Source: Halopseudomonas aestusnigri (GTDB lineage: Bacteria; Pseudomonadota; Gammaproteobacteria; Pseudomonadales; Pseudomonadaceae). Taken from it: a stretch of DNA of 54,289 nucleotides. This document shows, in pieces, positions 47,711 to 54,289 of the stretch; position 1 is the first letter of the stretch; every line of letters starts with the position of its first letter. The stretch covers positions 56,275 through 110,563 of the forward strand of contig NZ_NBYK01000011.1 in the NCBI RefSeq assembly GCF_002197985.1, given 5' to 3'. The translations under genes were made by a program, and so were the position numbers. Below the pieces are notes generated by a model that saw nothing but the letters and a program-made list of their open reading frames with translations, made no database searches and was not told the origin of the DNA.

Positions 47711-49456
47711 CTAGTCATCCTTACTGAGCAGCTTGCCGAGAGTAGCCCTCAGTTTGCCGGCCTTCAGCGGCTTGTTGAGCACGATGATGTCCATCTCTCG
47801 GGCAATCTGCCGACAGGCTTCGCTGCGATCTGCGGTAATCATGATGGCCGGCAGTTCACGGGCATAGCGCGCTCTGAGCGCCGCTACCGCTTCAGCGCCG
47901 GAGCGGTTGTCATCCAGATGAAAGTCCACCAGCAGCGCATCTGGCGGGTGCGCTCCCAACCGAGCCTGCGCCTGCTCCAGATCGACGGCAGTCAGCACCT
48001 CGGCACCCCACTGCTCCAGCAGGCTGCGCATGCTCTGCAGAATGATCTGCTCGTTATCCAATACCAGCAACCGGCGCCCTTGCAGCGGCACCTCGATTGC
48101 ACTGAGCAGTTGGCTGGCCTGAGCATTGCTTCGCTGAGGGGCGGCGACCGCCAGCGGAATACTGACCGAGAACATCGAGCCCCGGCCCAGGCGTGACTGT
48201 ACCTCGATGCGGGCATTCAGCAGCCTTGCAATACGATCGACAATCGCCAGTCCCAGCCCGACACCGCGACGCTGGCCGGACCGCTCCACGTCCAGTTGAT
48301 TGAACTCCTGAAAAATGCGCTTGAAGTCGCTGCGTGCGATACCACGACCAGTGTCCCAAACCTGAATACACAGCTCACTGCCGCGCGTCCGGCAGCCAAC
48401 CAGCACGCCACCGCGTTCGGTGTAACGAATGGCGTTGCTGATAAAGTTGCGCAGGATCCGGCTGAGCAGACGGTAATCGGTCCGCACCACCTGATCACCA
48501 AAGCGCCCGCGCAGGCCCACTCCGGCGGCCTCAGCCACGCTGCCGAACTCACACAACAGCGGCTCCAGAATGTCGGATACCGCGCAGTCACCGCAATCGG
48601 GCTGCAGATTCGGCTGGTCCAGCCGCGAGATGTCCAGCAAGTCGCTGAGCATGTCTTCGGCACTTTCCAGCGCCGTGTGCGAACGCTCGACCAGCAGACC
48701 CGCAGCGTCATCCAAGGGGGTCTCACGCAGGGTAGAGATCAGCAACCGCGCGGCATTGAGCGGCTGCAGCAGATCGTGACTGGCAGCTGCCAGATAGCGG
48801 TCCTTGCTGCGATTGGCCTGCTCGGCAGCATCTCGCGCCTCGCGCAACTCACCCTGGGTACGCTCGTGCTCGATAATCTCGAAACGCAGGCTTTCGTTCA
48901 GCGCCTCCAGCTCCCGGGTGCGCTGCAGGACCCGCTGTTCCAGTTCATCGTTCAGTTGCTGCATTGCCTGCTGCGCCTGCTTGCGCTCGGTCACGTCGGC
49001 AACAAAGGCTTCAATCACATGGTCGGAAGCGTCAGGGCGCAGCAGAATGTTCATGCGTACGTCCATCAGGCTGCCGTCGGCACGACGCAGCCGGGTTTCA
49101 TAGCCGGTCAGTTCGCCCTTGCGCAGCAGGTGATTGCGAATGCGCTGGAATTCCTCTGCCCCCTCGATGAAAAACTGCTCGGCCAGCGAGCGCCGAGCGT
49201 GCACCAGCGCACCGACCGAGTCATAGCCAAGCATCCGCGCCAGCGACTGGTTGGCTGCCCGCAGCCCATCCGTCAGGCTGGCCTGAAAAATCCCGTGCAC
49301 CGCATTCTCGAACAGCCACTTGTAGCGGTTGCGCTCGTCCTCCAGCTCCTCAAGCCGCGCCAGCAATTCCGGGTAGTAGCTCTTGCGCGAGGACTGCGAC
49401 CCCAGCCCCAGCAGCCCCGTCAGCACCTCACGGCGCGGATCAGAGGGCTTCGGCAT
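47711..49456 (-). CDS. hybrid sensor histidine kinase, ErcS'-like
   Basis: The 581-residue protein has a PAS domain (about 45-160, ending VADVTERKQ), a coiled coil, a HisKA domain with phospho-acceptor His227 in ASHDLLQPLNA, an HATPase core (NAIRYTERGG, DTGRGI, GVGLGL) and a C-terminal receiver with Asp511. There are no membrane segments, so it senses a cytosolic signal. It overlaps ercA by 17 bases. In P. aeruginosa the kinases ErcS and ErcS' act with ErcA in the cascade controlling the ethanol-oxidation genes; equating this gene with ErcS' is inference. Confidence 0.88.
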   Translation of the reverse strand: MPKPSDPRREVLTGLLGLGSQSSRKSYYPELLARLEELEDERNRYKWLFENAVHGIFQASLTDGLRAANQSLARMLGYDSVGALVHARRSLAEQFFIEGAEEFQRIRNHLLRKGELTGYETRLRRADGSLMDVRMNILLRPDASDHVIEAFVADVTERKQAQQAMQQLNDELEQRVLQRTRELEALNESLRFEIIEHERTQGELREARDAAEQANRSKDRYLAAASHDLLQPLNAARLLISTLRETPLDDAAGLLVERSHTALESAEDMLSDLLDISRLDQPNLQPDCGDCAVSDILEPLLCEFGSVAEAAGVGLRGRFGDQVVRTDYRLLSRILRNFISNAIRYTERGGVLVGCRTRGSELCIQVWDTGRGIARSDFKRIFQEFNQLDVERSGQRRGVGLGLAIVDRIARLLNARIEVQSRLGRGSMFSVSIPLAVAAPQRSNAQASQLLSAIEVPLQGRRLLVLDNEQIILQSMRSLLEQWGAEVLTAVDLEQAQARLGAHPPDALLVDFHLDDNRSGAEAVAALRARYARELPAIMITADRSEACRQIAREMDIIVLNKPLKAGKLRATLGKLLSKDD

Positions 49457-50603
49457 AGACCACCTCGACATCCTGCAGACTGGATTCACGCGGATTGGTC
49501 AGGATGCAGGGGTCATCCATCGCGTGCAGCGACAGGGTGCGCAGGTCGCTGGTATCAACGCCATGCATGCGCAGACTCTGGTGAAAGCCCATTGCCTGTT
49601 TCAGCTCGATCAGATGTTGAACCAGCCGCTGGCGCACCTGCGGAGTCGTCATTCCGCGGGTATCAATGCCCAGAGTATTGGCGATCACCTTGAAGCGCTC
49701 CGGCGCGGCGTCAAAATTGAACGCCACCACATGTTCGACCAGGATCGCGTTGCATAGCCCGTGCGGCAGATCAAGGAAGCCGCCGAGGCTGTGTGACATA
49801 GCGTGTACAGCGCCAAGAATGGCGTTGGAAAACGCCAGCCCCGCCTGCAGGCTGCCGAGCATGATCTGCTCGCGCAGGGCAATGTCCTGCGGGTTCTGGA
49901 TCATCTGTACCAGATTACCGTTAAGCAGGCGCATCGCCTCCAGGGCATGAGCGTCGGTCATCGGCCCGCTGCCGGTCGAGACGAAGGCCTCAATGGCGTG
50001 CACCATGGCATCGATTCCGGTACAGGCAGACAGGAAGGTGTCCATGGTTGACGTGGTTTCCGGGTCGATCAGCGACACGTCCGGCACCACCGCCTTGCTG
50101 ATGATGGAGAACTTCACCTTCTCCTGCTGATCGGAAATGATCACGAATTGCGACACATCAGCCGAGGTACCGGCGGTGGTCGGAATGCAGATCAGCGGCG
50201 GGATGGGAGCGCGGATAGTATCCACGCCTTCAAATTCGAGAATATGCCGATCATGCGCCACGGCAATGCCGATGGCCTTGGCGCAGTCGATCGGGCTGCC
50301 GCCGCCAATGGCGACAATGACGTTGCAACCGGCTGCCCGGTACACCTCGGCACCATGCATGACCTCTTCGGTGCGCGGATTGGCAGAGACCTGGGTGAAC
50401 AGTACATAGTCGAGACCCTGCTCCATCAGGCTTTGCTCAACATCGACTACCCAACCGGCGGCCTGCACTCCCGGGTCAGATACCAGCAGCACCTTGCGGG
50501 CACCGAAAGTAGAGGCGTAATTGGCGACGGTCTTGCGCGATCCTGCGCCAAAAATAATCTCGGGCGTGACAAACTTGCGCAATTGGCTGACATCGTAGGA
50601 CAT
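49440..50603 (-). CDS. ercA: iron-containing alcohol dehydrogenase ErcA
   Basis: This group III iron-dependent alcohol dehydrogenase (387 residues) has the NAD-binding GGGSPIDCAKA, the metal-binding DAMVHAIEAFVS and the His motifs AMSHSLGG and LPHGLCNA. In P. aeruginosa ErcA acts in the signalling cascade for PQQ-dependent ethanol oxidation. The ATG of MSYDVSQLRKF is chosen; upstream sequence in frame is not coding. It is translationally coupled to the hybrid kinase. Confidence 0.9.
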   Translation of the reverse strand: MSYDVSQLRKFVTPEIIFGAGSRKTVANYASTFGARKVLLVSDPGVQAAGWVVDVEQSLMEQGLDYVLFTQVSANPRTEEVMHGAEVYRAAGCNVIVAIGGGSPIDCAKAIGIAVAHDRHILEFEGVDTIRAPIPPLICIPTTAGTSADVSQFVIISDQQEKVKFSIISKAVVPDVSLIDPETTSTMDTFLSACTGIDAMVHAIEAFVSTGSGPMTDAHALEAMRLLNGNLVQMIQNPQDIALREQIMLGSLQAGLAFSNAILGAVHAMSHSLGGFLDLPHGLCNAILVEHVVAFNFDAAPERFKVIANTLGIDTRGMTTPQVRQRLVQHLIELKQAMGFHQSLRMHGVDTSDLRTLSLHAMDDPCILTNPRESSLQDVEVVYAEAL

Positions 50604-50810
50604 GCTCTGGCATCCGCGTTGTTGTTGTAATGCTGCGTGCTCCAGGGGGCCCCGCAGGCGGTCCCGGCAGACTACCCCAACGAGGCGTTTTTTATAAGCG
50701 CCAGGGCGGCGAACTAAGACTGAAGTAGCAACGGCTCGCCCCCTAAGTTGGATGGCTCGCCTGCCCTTGTGCTCGCCAGCATGGGAGCACAACAACAAGG
50801 ATGAGCCTCC

Positions 50811-52979
50811 ATGTCTGCGCGTCACCCAACGCTCCGTCAGCTTCTGCTGGTCTGTCTGCTTTGCCTGTTGAGCTTAAATCTGCGAGCCGAGAGCCCGCCG
50901 GCGCCCGGCTGGCAGCAGGCCGTGCAGTATCTGTTTCCCAGTGCCACCCGGTTGATCGAAAAGCAGGGCAGCCCGCCCGTGTATCAGGCATTCCAGCTGG
51001 ATCAGCTGCTCGGCTACGCCTTTGAGTCAACCGACTACTCCAGCCTGCAGGGCTTTTCCGGTAAGCCGATTCGGCTGCTGATCGGCATGACTCCGGAAGG
51101 CAAGCTGACCGGGGTGAGCGTGCTGGAGCACCATGAACCGGTGTTCCTGCATGGCCTGGGAGAACAGGCCCTGTTCGACTTCGCCGGCCAGTACACGGGC
51201 CGCAACATCGCCACGCCCATCGTCGTCGGCAGTACCCACGGCGGCAGTGTCGATGGCGATGCGGTGGGTTACATCGACGGCGTCAGCAAGGCCACCGTGT
51301 CAGTCGTCATCCTCAACGAAACGGTACTGCAATCGGCGATGACGGTTGCTCGCGCGCTGCTGCCGGAGTTTGCCCAGGGACCACAGGCAGTCGCCCGTCC
51401 CGAGCTGTTCGAGCCACTGGACTGGCAGCAGTTGCTGACTCGAGGGTTGTTGCAGCAGTGGCAGCTGGATACGCCCGCAGTGGAAGCAGCACTGGGCAAC
51501 AGCCTGAATCTGTACCCGGGCTTTTCAGACGATAGCGACCTGCCGTTCAGCGAGCTGTACTTTGCCTACCTGAACACCCCGATGACCGGCCGCAATCTGC
51601 TCGGCGAGGCAGCCTTCAGTCGTCTGCAAGACGAACTGCTGCCGGGCGAGCAGGCGTTGCTGGTGCTCTCACGCGGCCAGTACCCGCACGTACCGGAAGA
51701 CTTTATTCCCGCCACCGCGCCCAGTCGTATCAACCTGCTGCAGCATGGCAAGGCGATCGAGCTGCACGATATGAACTTCAACAACGGCATCCTGCTTCCG
51801 TTGCTGGCAGCACCGCCAGGCGACTGGCAGGCCAATATCTTCCGCATCAAAACCCACGCGGCATTCAATCCGGTAGAGCCTGCCGCGCTGCAACTCAACG
51901 TTACCCTGCGCCGTAACCCGCTGAGCGAGCAGCAAAGCCACTTTGAGCATGCGTTGACACTGGAGCCTGGACTGTTCGAGCTGCAAGAAGCCAGCGCCGC
52001 TCCCGCCCCCACGCCAATCTGGCTGCAGATGTGGCAGCAACGTGCCTGGCAAATCGGCGCTCTGCTGCTGTCACTGGCGCTGGTCACCGCGCTATTCATC
52101 TATCAGCAGCGTGTCAGCCGGCACGCCCGCAGCTTTCATCTGCTGCGCGCCGGTTTCCTGCTGTTCACCCTGCTGTTCATCGGGTTCTACGCCCAGGGCC
52201 AGCTCTCGGTGGTCAATATTTTCACCCTGCTGCTCGCCGTATGGCATGGCTTCGACATCACCGTTTTTCTGATGGACCCGGTGATTTTCACTCTCTGGAC
52301 CTTTACCTTCATCAGCCTGTTCCTTTGGGGGCGCGGCCTGTTCTGCGGCTGGCTCTGCCCCTTTGGTGCACTGCAGGAGATGGTCAGCTGGCTGGCGAAA
52401 AAGCTGCACCTGCGCCAGTGGAAGATCAGCGAGCGCTGGCACCACAGACTGCAGTGGCTGAAATACCTGATTCTGATCGGCCTGATTCCCACCGCCTTCT
52501 ACTCACTGACCCTGGCCGAGCGGCTGGCCGAGGTGGAACCCTTCAAGACCTCAATCACCCTGGTGTTCGTGCGCAGCTGGCCATTTGTACTGTACGCGGT
52601 GCTGCTGTTGGGTATCGGCCTGTTCGTGCACAAATTCTATTGCCGCTATGTCTGCCCTCTCGGCGCTGGCCTGGCGATCGTCGGCCGGTTGCGCCTGTTC
52701 TCTTGGCTGACGCGCATTGACGCCTGCGGCAAACCCTGCCAACACTGCCACAACAAGTGCGAGATCGGCGCCATCAAACGCAGTGGCGCGATCGACTACG
52801 ACGAATGCATTCAGTGCCTGGAGTGCATCGTGATCCTCAATAACGACGACCAGTGCGTCGCGCAGATCAGTGCCCGCAAAAAGGTCGAACGTACCAGGCG
52901 TGCCGACAGCATCATCGTCAGCGACTGGGTGCCGGATGCAGACACTGTCGCAACAAAACAGCTACGACGTTCCCCATAA
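50811..52979 (+). CDS. NosR/NirI-like membrane flavo-iron-sulfur protein
   Basis: The 722-residue protein has a signal peptide and a periplasmic FMN-binding domain with DGVSKATVS (Thr162 probable flavinylation site). Next come about six membrane helices with two CxxxCP motifs (CGWLCPFGAL, CRYVCPLGAG). Two cytosolic 4Fe-4S cysteine clusters lie near the C-terminus (CGKPCQHCHNKC; CIQCLEC). That is the NosR/NirI plan, which passes electrons from the quinol pool to periplasmic acceptors such as N2O reductase. No nos or nir gene is nearby; the neighbour is ercA on the opposite strand. A GTGCTC/GAGCAC hairpin precedes the start. Confidence 0.88.
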   Translation: MSARHPTLRQLLLVCLLCLLSLNLRAESPPAPGWQQAVQYLFPSATRLIEKQGSPPVYQAFQLDQLLGYAFESTDYSSLQGFSGKPIRLLIGMTPEGKLTGVSVLEHHEPVFLHGLGEQALFDFAGQYTGRNIATPIVVGSTHGGSVDGDAVGYIDGVSKATVSVVILNETVLQSAMTVARALLPEFAQGPQAVARPELFEPLDWQQLLTRGLLQQWQLDTPAVEAALGNSLNLYPGFSDDSDLPFSELYFAYLNTPMTGRNLLGEAAFSRLQDELLPGEQALLVLSRGQYPHVPEDFIPATAPSRINLLQHGKAIELHDMNFNNGILLPLLAAPPGDWQANIFRIKTHAAFNPVEPAALQLNVTLRRNPLSEQQSHFEHALTLEPGLFELQEASAAPAPTPIWLQMWQQRAWQIGALLLSLALVTALFIYQQRVSRHARSFHLLRAGFLLFTLLFIGFYAQGQLSVVNIFTLLLAVWHGFDITVFLMDPVIFTLWTFTFISLFLWGRGLFCGWLCPFGALQEMVSWLAKKLHLRQWKISERWHHRLQWLKYLILIGLIPTAFYSLTLAERLAEVEPFKTSITLVFVRSWPFVLYAVLLLGIGLFVHKFYCRYVCPLGAGLAIVGRLRLFSWLTRIDACGKPCQHCHNKCEIGAIKRSGAIDYDECIQCLECIVILNNDDQCVAQISARKKVERTRRADSIIVSDWVPDADTVATKQLRRSP

Positions 52980-53083
52980 TCAGCAGACGTTATCGCCGCA
53001 CTGGACATGGATAGCATTGAAGCCCATACGCAGCGGAGAAACGCCGGCAGAGCAGTCTGAAACATCCTGAATCAGCCAGATAA

Positions 53084-53111
53084 TTGAGCCGGAATGCGAC
53101 GGTCTTATACT
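53084..53111 (+). promoter_or_regulatory. promoter of the CNNM gene
   Basis: TTGAGC and TATACT are spaced by 16 bases and sit about 30 bases before the ATG. Confidence 0.55.
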
Positions 53112-53140
53112 AGCCACATCATTGGCCACTCAAGATCCCC

Positions 53141-54160
53141 ATGTCCCTGCTGATAGCGTTTGCTGTCCTCTCCATTCTGGTTTCCTTCATCTGTTCCATC
53201 CTTGAAGCTGCACTGCTGTCCATGACACCCAGCTTCATCGCCCGGCAAAAGCTCGAACGCCCCAGACTTTATCCCAGACTGAAACAGCTGAAAGAAAACG
53301 TCGACCAGCCGCTGGCGGCCATTCTGACCCTCAACACGGTCGCTCACACCGTTGGCGCCACCGGCGTTGGCGCACAGGTGACAATCGTGTTCGGTGATGG
53401 CTACCTTGGCGTCGCGTCCGCGATCATGACCCTGCTGATTCTGCTGGGCTCGGAAATCCTGCCCAAGACGCTGGGCGCTCGCTACTGGCCGGCACTGGCA
53501 CCGCTGATGCCCGGCGTGCTGAACAGCATGATCCTGTTGCTGAAACCGTTCATTCTGCTATCCGATCTGGTCACCCGCAGTCTCGGTGGCAAGACGCCGG
53601 AACATGACCTGCGTGCCGAGATCAAGGCCCTGGCTAGCCTTGGCCAGGAGCTTGAGTCGCTGGACGAGGAAGAACAACGAATGATCCATAACGTGCTGGA
53701 TCTGCATACCATCCGCGCCCGCGACGTCATGACCCCGCGTACGGTAAGCGAAACTCTGAGTCCGGAGCTGACGGTTGCGCAGGCGCGCCAGCGCGTCCAG
53801 CACGGCCAGTTCTCGCGTTATCCGGTGCTCGACGAGAACGAAACCCCGCTGGGTGTGCTGTTTCGCGTAGACCTGCTGGCAACCGATGACCGCGAGGCTC
53901 TGGTATCCAGCCTGATGAAGCCGGTCAAGGTCGTTCAGGACAGCCAGAATATCGAGGCGCTGATGACCCAGATGCTCAAGGAGCAACAGCACCTGTGTCT
54001 GGTCTATGACGAGTTCGGCAGCTGGTGCGGACTGGTGACTATGGAAGACATCATCGAGACGCTGATCGGTCGTCCGATCCTCGATGAAACCGACGAGATT
54101 CCGAACATGCGTCGTCTGGCACGCAGGTTGTGGGAGCACCGACTGAAGGCCGCCGGGTAA
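53141..54160 (+). CDS. CNNM (DUF21) and CBS domain membrane protein
   Basis: The 339-residue protein has an N-terminal CNNM transmembrane domain (about 1-150; FICSILEAALLSMTPSFI and GSEILPKTLGARY) followed by a CBS pair (ARDVMTPRTVSETLS; DIIETLIG). The family moves or senses Mg2+ and other divalent cations. It lacks the C-terminal CorC/HlyC domain of larger relatives. It starts about 160 bases after the NosR-like gene with its own promoter. Confidence 0.9.
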   Translation: MSLLIAFAVLSILVSFICSILEAALLSMTPSFIARQKLERPRLYPRLKQLKENVDQPLAAILTLNTVAHTVGATGVGAQVTIVFGDGYLGVASAIMTLLILLGSEILPKTLGARYWPALAPLMPGVLNSMILLLKPFILLSDLVTRSLGGKTPEHDLRAEIKALASLGQELESLDEEEQRMIHNVLDLHTIRARDVMTPRTVSETLSPELTVAQARQRVQHGQFSRYPVLDENETPLGVLFRVDLLATDDREALVSSLMKPVKVVQDSQNIEALMTQMLKEQQHLCLVYDEFGSWCGLVTMEDIIETLIGRPILDETDEIPNMRRLARRLWEHRLKAAG

Positions 54161-54289
54161 GTAAGTGAATTCCGGTGTTCCGGAACGAAGGTTCAGGCTA
54201 TTGCACCAAGGCCCTCTGCCGACTGCTCAGCAGGTGGAGTGCGCACCCGGGGTTAGTCCCGTTTACGCGGGCGAGTAGCGCAGGATTGG

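Noticed and set aside
48296..49693. 465-codon plus-strand frame antisense to the hybrid kinase
   Set aside because: The minus frame has complete PAS, kinase and receiver motifs; the plus frame has none.

Overview
The window looks like a chromosomal segment of a high-GC gammaproteobacterium of the Pseudomonas family. Evidence is the block alaS-lysC-csrA-tRNA-Ser, a two-subunit arginine succinyltransferase (aruF/aruG) next to an AraC-type ArgR, lpxL/minCDE/rluA/apeB, prc followed by an EAL-GGDEF gene, an FKBP gene and rdgC, and ercA with an ErcS'-like kinase. Several of these blocks follow the P. aeruginosa gene order as I remember it, but they are joined differently. Together with the pared-down arginine locus, this suggests a smaller-genome relative such as the P. 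pertucinogena/Halopseudomonas lineage; that placement is inference. No insertion sequence, prophage, integrase or CRISPR array was seen.

Layout. 1-9.1 kb, all minus strand: tRNA-Ser, csrA, lysC, alaS, then aruG, aruF, aruC and argR (start of arginine catabolism). 9.2-13 kb, minus: thiolase, short-chain dehydrogenase, a DTW-domain tRNA modification enzyme, a 38-codon ccoM-like gene of cbb3 oxidase with an upstream ANR/FNR-type box, and two small basic proteins. 13.2-23.6 kb: rapA converging on a patatin gene plus lpxL; then minCDE-rluA-apeB on plus and a quinone oxidoreductase on minus, separated by a perfect 27-bp inverted repeat. 23.7-28.5 kb, plus: prc, an EAL-CBS-GGDEF protein behind a near-consensus Pho box, and a small solute-binding protein. 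28.5-30.9 kb: FKBP lipoprotein, tRNA-Asp and tRNA-Val on minus, rdgC on plus, bracketed by paired DnaA-box-like sites.

31.3-42.8 kb, minus: a complete single-operon type II secretion system (gspC to gspN) ending in an extra TPR-like lipoprotein. Divergent from it is a secreted lipoprotein alpha/beta hydrolase (43.3-44.7 kb); next come tatB, tatA (no tatC) and a Tat-targeted PhoX-family phosphatase that also carries a lipobox. Read together, 31-47.5 kb looks like an export neighbourhood: Tat delivers folded PhoX to the periplasm and the type II system could carry PhoX and the hydrolase to the cell surface. 47.7-54.2 kb: a hybrid sensor kinase and ercA (alcohol-oxidation signalling), a divergent NosR/NirI-like membrane flavo-iron-sulfur protein without nos genes, and a CNNM/CBS membrane protein.

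Most coding space is ordinary core genome. The points most worth a second look are the type II operon with its terminal TPR lipoprotein and neighbouring Tat/lipoprotein cargo, the ANR-linked ccoM micro-gene, the Pho box before the c-di-GMP gene, tandem palindromes in the gspC/hydrolase divergent promoter region, two matching DnaA-box pairs, and the shortened arginine catabolic locus.
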